In this document: piece by piece, positions 45,757-54,389 of the stretch | Position numbering within the stretch: the first letter of the stretch is position 1 | How the letters are laid out: each line of letters begins with the position of its first letter | Source: Arcicella aquatica | GTDB lineage: Bacteria > Bacteroidota > Bacteroidia > Cytophagales > Spirosomataceae | Length of the DNA: 64,000 bases | Reading direction: 5' to 3' | Assembly (NCBI RefSeq): GCF_034928825.1 | Contig: NZ_JAYFUL010000016.1 | Span: 53,592 to 117,591 of the forward strand | Program-made: the position numbers and the translations under genes | The notes under the pieces: model-generated | The model's database searches: none | The model's input: only the letters and a program-made list of their open reading frames with translations | Told to the model about the DNA's origin: nothing

Positions 45757-47685
45757 TTATTTATCGGTTCTGAATGGTGATGCAGGAAGCCCCTCTTTAT
45801 TATATAAATTAGGATTCACAGGATTATCAGCCCATGCATATCGTACATATAATGGCTTCGTTACTTCATCACTCCACACTATTACTTTATCTCCTTCAAT
45901 TGTTGTTTTTGCCCAAACGAATTTTTTATCTTCCCCTGCAATAGCAAAATCTCCCAGTTGTTCGCCATCATTGGTTGTTAAGCCCGTTCCTACATTCGTA
46001 AAGCTGATAACTATTTTATTTCCTTCTATTACAGAAGACTCAAACAAAGGTCCAGAGCTAACCAAGTTTTCGTGATAGCCCAATTTCATGGCTGTTAGAG
46101 ACAAGCGTTCGCCTACATCTTTTTTATTATCTGGATGAATATCGTTCCATTCACCAAGGTCAATGGCAACGGTCATGGCAGTGTTAGGAACTGATAATGC
46201 TTTTAGCTGAGATTCCCTTAATAAAGCCCAACTACTTTCTGTAGGAAGATAGCTATATTCCATAAAATTAGGCAGTTGCACATACAAAAATGGTAGGGAA
46301 TCCTCCATCCATTTAGTACGCCAGTCCTGAATTAACGCAGGCAATAACTTTTCGTATGCTTGTGGCTGACCCGCATTGCTTTCTCCTTGATACCAACAAA
46401 AACCTTTAATCGCATAATTGATAATTGGAGCAACCATGGCATTAAACAAAGCCGTTGGTTGATTTTGAGCATTGATTCCACCGCCCCAATTACCCCCAGT
46501 AATGGGTTTATAGACTAACCCCACCTTATATTGCCAACTACCTTTAAGGTCAACAGTATCTGACCCTGAAAAAATACAATATGATTTATCAGGCACAAAT
46601 CCGCCTTTGCCTGCCGTATTTGTTACACGGACTACAAAAAGATTTTTGCCTGATTTTAATACATCTTTACCGACTTTATACCTACGTTGTGGATATAAAT
46701 AGGAAGTACTACCTATCCTCTTACCATTAATATACAGCTCATCGGCATCTACGATTCTCCCTAAAAATACTTGTGCCTGCTTGCCTGTCATAGTAGCAGG
46801 AATCTCTATTTCTCTTCTATACCACACTACGCCATTAAGGTCTTTTAATCCTTGGTCTTCCCAATATCCAGGAATGTTGATATTCCGCCAATGCTTAGGC
46901 ATATAAGCGGACTCATACCATTTTGAAGCCCCCGATAAGCCTTCGTCCACTACTTGTACCGGTTTATTAGTACTAGTAGCAGGTTTTCGATTCAAACTAT
47001 TAACATAGGAAGTATCCTTATTTTTCTCAATAATCCCCTTGATTGCCCCAAAATCTTTGAAGCCTTCTTCACTCATCCATGCCTCTATAGGTGTACCGCC
47101 TACACTGGCATTGATGATACCCACTGGCACTTTATATTTTTCATGTATTTTCTTAGCAAAAAAATAGGCAACCGCGGAAAAAGGTCTTACATCTTCACCA
47201 ACCGCCGCTTTCCACTGACCATCGGGAAGGTCATTTTGGGCACCTTGAAGATTAGTGAGAGTAGGTATCCAAAACTGTCTGATTTGTGGATAGTTAGCTT
47301 CAGCAATCTCTTTTGCATAGGTTACATCATGGATATTCAACTGATGAACCATATTACTTTGTCCGCTACAAAACCACACATCTCCAATAAGAATATCTTG
47401 TATTTTGATTTGAGTCTGTCCTACAATATCCATCGTAAACGGTCCTCCAGCCTCCATGGCAGGTAAAACAATTTGCCAATTTCCCTTTGTATCAGTCGTA
47501 GTTTTATATTGTTTATTTTTAAACTTCACGGTGATTTTCTCGTTAGGAGATGCCCATCCCCATATTTTCAGGTTGGTATTTCGTTGAAGTATCATTCCGT
47601 TGCTAATTAATTTGGGCAAACGGAGTTGTGCATGAGCTACCAAGCTCATCACAGCCATTAAACAAAAGAGAATTGTCTTTTTCAT
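45757..47685 (-). CDS. SGNH-type acetylesterase (sialate O-acetylesterase-like; CE20-type acetylxylan esterase)
   Basis: 642-residue exported esterase, signal peptide ending VAHAQ. N-terminal Ig-like strand region with MILQRNTNLKIWGWA. The SGNH catalytic core begins at VWFCSGQSNM (nucleophile Ser110), is interrupted by a jelly-roll insertion (about 265-385) and resumes with IKGFCWYQGESNAGQP. The catalytic His lies in DLGEWNDIHPDNK. This split architecture is that of the sialate O-acetylesterase group in which xylan-acting CE20 enzymes were described. In this neighbourhood it most likely removes acetyl groups from xylan. It is co-directional with CE15 (downstream) and GH115 (upstream, 58 bases). 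Confidence 0.88.
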   Translation of the reverse strand: MKKTILFCLMAVMSLVAHAQLRLPKLISNGMILQRNTNLKIWGWASPNEKITVKFKNKQYKTTTDTKGNWQIVLPAMEAGGPFTMDIVGQTQIKIQDILIGDVWFCSGQSNMVHQLNIHDVTYAKEIAEANYPQIRQFWIPTLTNLQGAQNDLPDGQWKAAVGEDVRPFSAVAYFFAKKIHEKYKVPVGIINASVGGTPIEAWMSEEGFKDFGAIKGIIEKNKDTSYVNSLNRKPATSTNKPVQVVDEGLSGASKWYESAYMPKHWRNINIPGYWEDQGLKDLNGVVWYRREIEIPATMTGKQAQVFLGRIVDADELYINGKRIGSTSYLYPQRRYKVGKDVLKSGKNLFVVRVTNTAGKGGFVPDKSYCIFSGSDTVDLKGSWQYKVGLVYKPITGGNWGGGINAQNQPTALFNAMVAPIINYAIKGFCWYQGESNAGQPQAYEKLLPALIQDWRTKWMEDSLPFLYVQLPNFMEYSYLPTESSWALLRESQLKALSVPNTAMTVAIDLGEWNDIHPDNKKDVGERLSLTAMKLGYHENLVSSGPLFESSVIEGNKIVISFTNVGTGLTTNDGEQLGDFAIAGEDKKFVWAKTTIEGDKVIVWSDEVTKPLYVRYAWADNPVNPNLYNKEGLPASPFRTDK

Positions 47686-47743
47686 AATAAAATCGCTAAA
47701 CTAGGATCAAAGCCTCTCAAATTTTAGTAAGAGAATTTATGGG

Positions 47744-50302
47744 TTATTTTTTAGTGTTATCATTTAATGTTTCTTCAGGACCAAGGTAACTTTTTTCAAT
47801 ACCTCCAAAGTCAGCCACTAACTTTTGTAATACTACTCCCGGCGTTACTAACCAAAATTTCAAAGTATGCTTTCCTGCGTTAGGGATATTATGCTTAGTG
47901 GTTTTAATAATAATATTTTCTGATACCCATTTATTCCATATTCCCTTATCACTTGTTTTATCTTCTTTGTTTAAACTAATGATTTGAGGAGCCTCATTAT
48001 CTACAGAAATTGCGTATTGCAAACCATTCTCTTCTCCATTAAAATTTAGACTAGGAGAAAAATAGGCATCTATCGCAAAGTCTCCCTTGCTATAAGTATA
48101 GATTTCGTATTCCAAATGAGGGGCATTGCCTTCTGGCTGTTGTTCCTTCCCAACCACTGGGAAAGCAGTAATAGCCGACCCCGTTCTGCCGTGGTCAGGA
48201 AGCACAGTCCATTTTATGCCATTTGTATTGATTGCCTTTGAATAATGATTAGCGTCAATCGATACCCCCTTTTGTTCGTCTTGATAAAAAATATTACCTT
48301 TTTGTCCTGTAGGAATTTGGGCTTTTTTTACTGTTTTAACCCCCAAGTCCTTTTGTTCTGCCACTGAATCTGCTAATACATACTTAACTACTGGTATTTT
48401 CTGTTTTACTGGTTGTTGCCAGTAAGTGTATCCAATGTGGGTCTGGCTCATCATGTGGTTCCACTTGCCGTTATTCAATTGGTGATATGCCAATGTAATT
48501 AATGAATCATTCGCATACAGTTGTTTTACTTTATCGGCATAAGTATTCGCTACGTTCCATTTATTATTAGCTGCTCTTTTGTTCAATGCCACATGATAAT
48601 ACATTTCATTGAGATTGGCACAGGCTTTTATAGGATGTAATACTAGTTGAAAATAAGCATCATGATATTCAGAAGGCAATTGTTTGTTGATGGTTTCAGC
48701 TTTTTTTAGCAAGTCATTATATTCAGTTACCACCTTTTTCCACTCATTATTATTCAGACTATACGTATCAGCGTCAAGTAATTCTGGTTTTCTTCTCCCG
48801 TTATACTTGGCATATTGATTCATTAAATAGGCAATTTTTTGCCCTTTTTTTTCCCAAAATTGTGCTTCAGCCCATGTTATACTATACTTTTGTAAGTCGT
48901 TCGCATTCATCTTTTCGGGATTCCAAGCATATGCTAAAAAGAACGAAATCGGAAATTCCATTGGTTTGATATCCCCTACATTTACAATCCATATATCCTT
49001 TACGTTATGTTCCCAAGCTAGGTGCATCTGTTCCCAAATACGTGGAAGTGGGTTAGTATTCAACCATTTATAATTTCGAGGGCCTCCAACATAATCAAAA
49101 TGATAATAGATACCATAGCCTCCTTTTCTAGGTTTATCTGCTAATTTAGGTAGTCTACGTATATTCCCCCAATTGTCGTCACATAGTAAAAGGGTCACGT
49201 CGTCTGGTACGCTCATACCTTTTTCATAATACTCCTGAACTTCTTTGTATAGTGCCCACAGTTGTGGCGTTTCGCTGGCGGGCTTGCCAGTTTCTTCGCT
49301 GATGATATTCCTTTGGTCTTTCACTATTCTTTCCAGCAAGGCTGTAGCCGTTTCTCTAGACATTGGCTCATCGCCATCACCTCTCATACCTATGCTTACT
49401 ATTTTCTCATTATATGCCCTTTTTATCCCTTCTCGCCAAAACTGCTGTAGCTTATCTTTATTGGTTTCATAGTTCCAAGCACCCTTTCCAACTCTTCGCC
49501 ATTCGTCATGCGCACGCATCAATGGTTCATGATGTGAAGTACCAATAACAATCCCGTACTTATCAGCCATTTTTATATTCAGTGAATCATCGGCATAAAA
49601 GGCATTGCCCCACATCGCTGGCCATAGATAGTTTGCTTTTGAACGAAGTAACAATTCAAATACTTTTTCATAAAATGTATGATTAAAACCTCCAAACTTT
49701 TCTTTAGTCCAGCCAGATAAAGCAGGGGCTTCATCGTTAATAAAAATCCCTCTATATTTTACCTTTGGAGCATCAACAATTCTGATACTTTGTTTAAGAT
49801 AAACATCCTTTTGCTTTTTGACAGGCACATCTGCCCACCAATACCAAGGCGAAACGCCTATTTGTTTGGATAGTTCAAATACGCCATAAGCAACTCCACG
49901 GCGGTCGTTTCCTGCAATAACAAGAACATTAGACACACCTGATTTTAGATGATTGACCGACTGTATCAGCGACGCTTCCCATTGGTTTTTAATGGCATTA
50001 GCGTCAATTTTCCTCTGTAAAATCAGTTCATTAATAAATGATGATTGTTGTATCGTACCGATTACAATGACATTTTTATGTGTTTTATCAACTGCATTAA
50101 TAATAGGGATTTTTTTGCCTATTACTAATGCGATGTCTTGTTGTAAAAGTTCTGCTGATTTTTTTACAAGCGCAACTTCAGCATTATCAACATAGATGGC
50201 TGCTGTAGAGAGAGCAAAAGAAGATTTATCAACAGTAATACTTTGAGATAGCCCTGATATGGAAACAAGGAAAAATAAGGCAATGAATAGTTTTTTTTTC
50301 AT
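47744..50302 (-). CDS. GH115 xylan alpha-1,2-glucuronidase
   Basis: Removes (4-O-methyl)-glucuronic acid from the xylan main chain, including from polymer. 852 residues with signal peptide (cleavage near GLSQ). GH115 motifs: GNDRRGVAYGVFELSKQIGVSPWYWWADVPV, YRGIFINDEAPALSGW, LRSKANYLWPAMWGNAFY, GTSHHEPLMRAHDEW, SIGMRGDGDEPM, LLLCDDNWGNIRRLP and YYHFDYVGGPRNYKWLN, then a helical domain and a C-terminal beta-sandwich with TYWQQPVKQKIP. Length and motif order are normal. It is the first gene of the GH115-acetylesterase-CE15 run. Confidence 0.95.
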   Translation of the reverse strand: MKKKLFIALFFLVSISGLSQSITVDKSSFALSTAAIYVDNAEVALVKKSAELLQQDIALVIGKKIPIINAVDKTHKNVIVIGTIQQSSFINELILQRKIDANAIKNQWEASLIQSVNHLKSGVSNVLVIAGNDRRGVAYGVFELSKQIGVSPWYWWADVPVKKQKDVYLKQSIRIVDAPKVKYRGIFINDEAPALSGWTKEKFGGFNHTFYEKVFELLLRSKANYLWPAMWGNAFYADDSLNIKMADKYGIVIGTSHHEPLMRAHDEWRRVGKGAWNYETNKDKLQQFWREGIKRAYNEKIVSIGMRGDGDEPMSRETATALLERIVKDQRNIISEETGKPASETPQLWALYKEVQEYYEKGMSVPDDVTLLLCDDNWGNIRRLPKLADKPRKGGYGIYYHFDYVGGPRNYKWLNTNPLPRIWEQMHLAWEHNVKDIWIVNVGDIKPMEFPISFFLAYAWNPEKMNANDLQKYSITWAEAQFWEKKGQKIAYLMNQYAKYNGRRKPELLDADTYSLNNNEWKKVVTEYNDLLKKAETINKQLPSEYHDAYFQLVLHPIKACANLNEMYYHVALNKRAANNKWNVANTYADKVKQLYANDSLITLAYHQLNNGKWNHMMSQTHIGYTYWQQPVKQKIPVVKYVLADSVAEQKDLGVKTVKKAQIPTGQKGNIFYQDEQKGVSIDANHYSKAINTNGIKWTVLPDHGRTGSAITAFPVVGKEQQPEGNAPHLEYEIYTYSKGDFAIDAYFSPSLNFNGEENGLQYAISVDNEAPQIISLNKEDKTSDKGIWNKWVSENIIIKTTKHNIPNAGKHTLKFWLVTPGVVLQKLVADFGGIEKSYLGPEETLNDNTKK

Positions 50303-50636
50303 TTATCTTTTTGAAATAATTAAATAGAGATTAATAGTTATATGTTCAGATAATTATGGCATTTTCATGATTACTTGTGCAAGAGAATACCTTATCGGGC
50401 GAGGAGTCTCACTGCTTACAATTAACTTATTAGAGAATTGCTGAAGGCTGTATAAAATATAAGCCACAGGGTGATTAAACGGTGGGGTACTTTTGACTAA
50501 TAAGCATAGAAAACTTGATACAAATCTATTTAATCACCCTGACACAACAGAAAGAGGGCAATTGTCAAAATTGTCGCTTGTTATCCAACAAATTAAATTC
50601 CCAAATCAGGTTTATTCATAGCAAAGATACAAATAA
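50303..50636. other. Upstream region of the GH115 unit
   Basis: About 330 bases without a gene. A minus-strand TAGATTTG box at 50528-50521 matches the -7 consensus, with a TTG at 50547-50545 spaced 16 bases (slightly short). It is the best promoter candidate for GH115 and would give a leader of about 210 bases. Confidence 0.35.
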
Positions 50637-50668
50637 AAAATTTCGTGCAACCGATTGCATGAAATTTT
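50637..50668 (-). terminator. Terminator of the rep transcript
   Basis: 14-base arms AAAATTTCGTGCAA/TTGCATGAAATTTT with one G:U-type mismatch and a four-base loop. On the minus strand it is followed by TTATTTG after a T-rich 3' arm. It separates the replication module from the xylan genes. Confidence 0.75.
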
Positions 50669-50808
50669 AAAGAATAAATTGTCATTATTGAAGGTATATT
50701 TAGCATTATACTCCCTAAATAGTAGTATAATATTAAAAAATGGAAAAATAGGATTACGATTACTTATTATAAATATGTAATCGGTTCAAATTGAATATTG
50801 ACAACTAT

Positions 50809-51069
50809 TTAAACGTCAGGATTGTGTTTTTTAGCGATTCTCAGAAGTAGGATTGGATAACTTAATACCCAAAAATGAGTCAATCTCTTCATAAGAGAAC
50901 ATTTGGAATTAAAAGATTGTCCATTTCTATCATACACCGATATAATGTATTTTGTATTTACTCCTTCCCCATCTACTTTTAAATAATGAATGTATTTGCT
51001 TACCTGTTTAACTAAGAAAATAGAAAAAATTGTTTGTATTAAATAGCTAAAGCTAACCATGTTGAGCAT
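50809..51069 (-). CDS. Possible small membrane protein downstream of rep
   Basis: 86-codon frame on the rep strand, 51 bases after the rep stop and before the terminator at 50637-50668. The first 25 residues (FSYLIQTIFSIFLVK) and residues 65-78 (FWVLSYPILLLRI) are hydrophobic, the rest basic. No family recognised. Position inside the predicted rep transcript is the only support. Confidence 0.35.
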   Translation of the reverse strand: MLNMVSFSYLIQTIFSIFLVKQVSKYIHYLKVDGEGVNTKYIISVYDRNGQSFNSKCSLMKRLTHFWVLSYPILLLRIAKKHNPDV

Positions 51070-51120
51070 GAAAAAAAGAAGAATAGGTAAGCATTACCCC
51101 CCCCAATTAGCTCAGTTAAA

Positions 51121-52488
51121 TTACTGTAAGCTGTGTAATCGATTATGAAGCCGAGTCATTTCTTTATTGAATTGATTCATTAATGACTGATATTCAGGAA
51201 ACATTTCAAATAATATTGCTGTTCGCAACCCTTTGATGCTATCTCGTTCTAAATTATTTTCTAACGATTGCTTATGATCATAAAAACTATTCGCTTGAAT
51301 TTTATCAATTATTTGTTGATAAAGAACAGGATTTTCTAATAAATAGCGTTTATCCAGCCCAGCAAGCGCTTTTTCATATTCCTGTTGTAGCATATTGATG
51401 TTTTCTTTTAACATCGATATTTCGCTATTTTGTTCAGTATTACGCTTAACTACTTTTTTTACTTTTTCTTTCTTTACTTCATATTTATCAAAAAGATTAG
51501 GCGTATAAACCATTGTATTGAGGAATCCGCCAATATTTTCTATGCTTTTCCCTGATGCTAACGTATGGAGGGTATAGGTAATCGCTCTTTCTATTTGCTC
51601 TGCTGGCACCTCTCCTACCCACTTCTTTACTTGCTGCATGGTAACGTATTTTTCTACTTTCTGAAATAATGTTTCAACCACATTATCGACAGCAATTATT
51701 TCTATGCCTTTTTCCGTAGTTTTTGCAGAAGCAACAGATTCTACTTTCAATCGTTGGTTTTTTGTATTCTCGAAAATATAGAAAGTAACAGCTACTACTT
51801 TCCTTTTCTGAATTTCTTCTTCAAACTGAAAATATATATCTGTGTACTTAGCCAAGTCTTTTTCTGCTCGTTTGATTAAACCTTTAAAATGACCATAGAG
51901 TTGGTATTCATGTGATTCTATCGACAGCAATTCCTTTAGTTCATCTAGCATGAACTTTCTTTTGCCTATCTTTTGATATTGTTTTAGCAATTCAAATAGC
52001 CTAACAGAATAAATACTGGTTAGGCTCAGGATATTTCTAATATCATATACCAAGTATCTGGCTTTTAATTCTAATAAAAATTGTTTGAGCGCAGGATGAA
52101 AACTAAGCTTGATATAATTTTCCTTAGCGCCTTCTTCTGGATTAGCCGTTGATGCCACCAAGTGTGTTTTAAAATATTCTCGTTTGCCTTCCGCTGTAGT
52201 GCGAAGTATTTCTACTTTTTTATCAAGCAATTTTTCAGCAGCTTTTTTTATACTATCATATACTAACCCTGAGTCATGTAAGTTAAACTCTCGCACGATA
52301 TCTCCAGTGTTGATAGTATATTCATTAAAGTCTGTATCATTGTGTTTAATAAGTGTTAGCATATAAGCAAAAACCCTTGTTTCCCAAATATCAAATTTAT
52401 ATCGGGCTTCTACCAATTCGTTAGCTTTTCGAATTAACTTAATATCCGAATCGGTGTTTAATGGAGCTTTTTTCTTTTTGGTTGCCAT
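51121..52488 (-). CDS. rep: Plasmid replication initiator, Rep_3 (RepB/RepE-type) family
   Basis: 455-residue initiator that binds iterons and opens the origin of a theta-replicating plasmid. The N-terminus NTDSDIKLIRKANELVEARYKFDIWETRVFAYML is the Rep_3 opening. Two winged-helix domains follow (about 15-125 and 130-235), with LSFHPALKQFLLELK, SLTSIYSVRLFELLKQY and IGKRKFMLDELKELL. A lysine-rich linker and a long coiled C-terminal extension (about 330-455) go beyond the roughly 300 residues of minimal Rep_3 proteins. It is transcribed away from the iteron array at 52602-53136, with an inverted repeat at its promoter. This marks the window as part of a plasmid or chromid, or an integrated one. 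Confidence 0.93.
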   Translation of the reverse strand: MATKKKKAPLNTDSDIKLIRKANELVEARYKFDIWETRVFAYMLTLIKHNDTDFNEYTINTGDIVREFNLHDSGLVYDSIKKAAEKLLDKKVEILRTTAEGKREYFKTHLVASTANPEEGAKENYIKLSFHPALKQFLLELKARYLVYDIRNILSLTSIYSVRLFELLKQYQKIGKRKFMLDELKELLSIESHEYQLYGHFKGLIKRAEKDLAKYTDIYFQFEEEIQKRKVVAVTFYIFENTKNQRLKVESVASAKTTEKGIEIIAVDNVVETLFQKVEKYVTMQQVKKWVGEVPAEQIERAITYTLHTLASGKSIENIGGFLNTMVYTPNLFDKYEVKKEKVKKVVKRNTEQNSEISMLKENINMLQQEYEKALAGLDKRYLLENPVLYQQIIDKIQANSFYDHKQSLENNLERDSIKGLRTAILFEMFPEYQSLMNQFNKEMTRLHNRLHSLQ

Positions 52489-52512
52489 TCATTAAAAAGG
52501 TAAATGCTCGTA

Positions 52513-52541
52513 AAAATATATGAATACTTATTAAAAAACAA
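52513..52541 (-). promoter_or_regulatory. Predicted rep promoter
   Basis: Minus-strand TTG (52541-52539), 18-base spacer, TATATTTT (52520-52513), one base off the TAnnTTTG consensus. Predicted start about 52506, leader about 18 bases. The inverted repeat 52544-52577 abuts its upstream edge. Confidence 0.4.
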
Positions 52542-52543
52542 TA

Positions 52544-52577
52544 AATATATCACATTAAAAAATGGATGTGATATATT
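52544..52577. promoter_or_regulatory. Inverted repeat at the rep promoter, probable Rep autoregulation site
   Basis: Perfect 12-base arms AATATATCACAT/ATGTGATATATT around a ten-base spacer. Each arm contains TGTGATA, the 3' half of the iteron. In many Rep_3 plasmids an inverted pair of partial iterons at the rep promoter binds Rep dimers and represses rep. Confidence 0.65.
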
Positions 52578-52601
52578 GAAATTTTTAAGGTAATTAATTA
52601 C

Positions 52602-53136
52602 TCCGAATTATTTGTGATAGATAAATAAAGCCATTTGCATTTTTGAAAATAGTATCTTAATAAGATAGATGTTATTACATTTATTTTCCGTATCCGTTGT
52701 GATAGTTGGTAAGTCATGGTTCTCTATAACTTCTATCATGGTAATACTTTTCAAAAAACACTTTAATTACTCCGAATTATTTGTGATAGTTGGATACAAA
52801 GAATAGCTAAATAATAGGCATATCAAAGGTAATAAGACATAAAAAGATGATTAATATAATTGGTACATTTAACATCGGTTAAATAATCATTAAATGTGAA
52901 ATATTAAGGAAAAGATTGTACAAAAAAACATTGAAAATTAGCATAAACATATTTCCGAATTATTTGTGATAGATAAAATCATTGACATTTATACACAAAC
53001 GTTACTACGTCAATATTTGCTCCGAATTTTATGCGATACTTCTCCGAATTATTTGTGATACTTCTCCGAATTATTTGCGATAGATAAGTGCATTTTTCCG
53101 AATTATTTGTGATAGATGCCGAATTATTTGTGATAG
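52602..53136 (+). repeat. Iteron array, replication origin
   Basis: Eight 19-base iterons with consensus TCCGAATTATTTGTGATAG, all in the same direction: 52602, 52771, 52954, 53021 (degenerate), 53043, 53065, 53097 and 53118 (first base G) are the start positions. A shortened copy TCCGTTGTGATAG lies at 52693-52705. The last five are packed at 21-32 base steps (mostly 21-22, two helix turns), the classic layout for Rep_3 binding. Copies 1 and 2 share the extra upstream TTAATTAC. AT-rich DNA follows (53137-53422), suitable for melting. Confidence 0.93.
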
Positions 53137-53271
53137 ATAAGCCCATAATAATCTAATTATCAAATAGTTACAAGGCCTGAAAGTATTTAAAATAATAAAT
53201 TAAAATAAAACAACATTGTTATTGTTTATGTTTTTTATTAAAAAATAAACCTGAAATTGATATTGTCCTAA

Positions 53272-53312
53272 TATTAGTAGTAGCTAAATATCATCAAAAG
53301 ATACTACTAATA
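53272..53312. promoter_or_regulatory. Inverted repeat upstream of parA, candidate par operator or centromere
   Basis: Perfect 11-base arms TATTAGTAGTA/TACTACTAATA with a 19-base spacer, about 80 bases upstream of the parA -7 box. ParA here has an N-terminal DNA-binding-like extension, as in type Ia systems where ParA represses its own operon. Confidence 0.5.
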
Positions 53313-53389
53313 GTTTAAAATTAGGCTGTAATATATAACCTAATTAATATAAAAAATGTATTTTACTTAGTAATATTAAATACAGGTCT

Positions 53390-53397
53390 TATATTTG
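53390..53397 (+). promoter_or_regulatory. Predicted parAB -7 box
   Basis: TATATTTG, a perfect TAnnTTTG match, 26 bases before the parA ATG (predicted leader about 19 bases). No good -33 TTG is seen, which would fit an activated or repressor-controlled promoter. Confidence 0.5.
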
Positions 53398-53422
53398 CAT
53401 AACTTATTTTATACTATAAAAA

Positions 53423-54382
53423 ATGCTGACAACCGAATTATTGATAAGATTCTTGAATAGGAATCCGGCCTTAACAATCACAGGCATTGAGAAAGAAGCG
53501 GGCATGCCTACAAGGTCGCTGACGCAAATTATTAATCTCAAAAGAGAACTATCAGATAAACAACGTTTGAAACTATTACCGATTTTGATGAAGTATGGTT
53601 ATAGCGAGACGTTCAATTTAAAAGCTACTACGATTGCGATTGCTAATAACAAGGGTGGCGTTGGTAAAACAACCACAACGGCTTATCTAGGAGAGGCATT
53701 ATCGAACAGAGGGCTAAAAGTACTTTTAGTAGATTTAGATTCTCAGGGAAATTTGAGCCAAATTTTTAATGTAACAACCGAAGAGGGACAGGTTTTCAAT
53801 TCGTTGATTAATTTTAATGAAACCCTCCATATCAAACCAATTACAGAAAATCTGCATATTGCACCATCTGATTTAGAATTGCAAAAGGCAGAGCTATCTC
53901 TGCTCTCTGCTCCAGCTAATCAACAACGTTTACAACGAGCTTTAGTGCCGTTTTTAGATGTGTATGACTTTATTTTAATAGATTGCCCCCCTTCCCTATC
54001 TGTTTTGACGTTAAATGCGTTAAATGCATCTAATTCATGCATTGTAGCCATGCAACCAGAAATGAATGCTGTGAACGGGTTAAATTCTTTGTTTGGTGTC
54101 ATTCTTGAAACACAAATTTTATCTAATCCAGGACTGAGAATAGAAGGCATCTTGTTTACGATTGTTGAAAAGAATACTGTTCATATTGGCTTGAAAGAAG
54201 CAGTTCGTGAAACGTATAGCAGCGTAAATATTTTTGAAACAGAAATTAAGAAAGGAATAGAAATCAAGAAAGCACAAGCGCTTAAATCACTAATTTTTGA
54301 CTTTGATAAGAACTCAGCTGCTGCTAAGTCTTATGATCAATTGGCAGTAGAGCTTCTTAATAACTTGAACAATAAAAAGTAA
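53423..54382 (+). CDS. parA: ParA partition ATPase with N-terminal HTH-like extension
   Basis: 319-residue Walker-type ATPase for plasmid segregation. Residues 1-65 are a helical extension (LLIRFLNRNPALTITGIEKEAGMPTRSLTQII) that looks like a helix-turn-helix. The ATPase domain begins TTIAIANNKGGVGKTTTTAYLG with the deviant Walker A at 76-84, then VLLVDLDSQGNLSQIF (A') and DFILIDCPPSLSVLTLNAL (Walker B). It ends seven bases before parB. It is divergent from rep across the iteron array. The extension suggests autorepression at the par promoter, as in type Ia systems. Confidence 0.94.
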   Translation: MLTTELLIRFLNRNPALTITGIEKEAGMPTRSLTQIINLKRELSDKQRLKLLPILMKYGYSETFNLKATTIAIANNKGGVGKTTTTAYLGEALSNRGLKVLLVDLDSQGNLSQIFNVTTEEGQVFNSLINFNETLHIKPITENLHIAPSDLELQKAELSLLSAPANQQRLQRALVPFLDVYDFILIDCPPSLSVLTLNALNASNSCIVAMQPEMNAVNGLNSLFGVILETQILSNPGLRIEGILFTIVEKNTVHIGLKEAVRETYSSVNIFETEIKKGIEIKKAQALKSLIFDFDKNSAAAKSYDQLAVELLNNLNNKK

Positions 54383-54389
54383 TCAGGGA

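Noticed and set aside
51097..51104. Eight-C run between rep and the small downstream gene as a phase switch
   Set aside because: It lies in non-coding DNA after the rep stop, so slippage would not change a protein.
53021..53136. Tandem 19-base repeats resembling a CRISPR array
   Set aside because: The gaps are only about 2-13 bases, too short for spacers. The repeats flank rep and parA and match iteron architecture.
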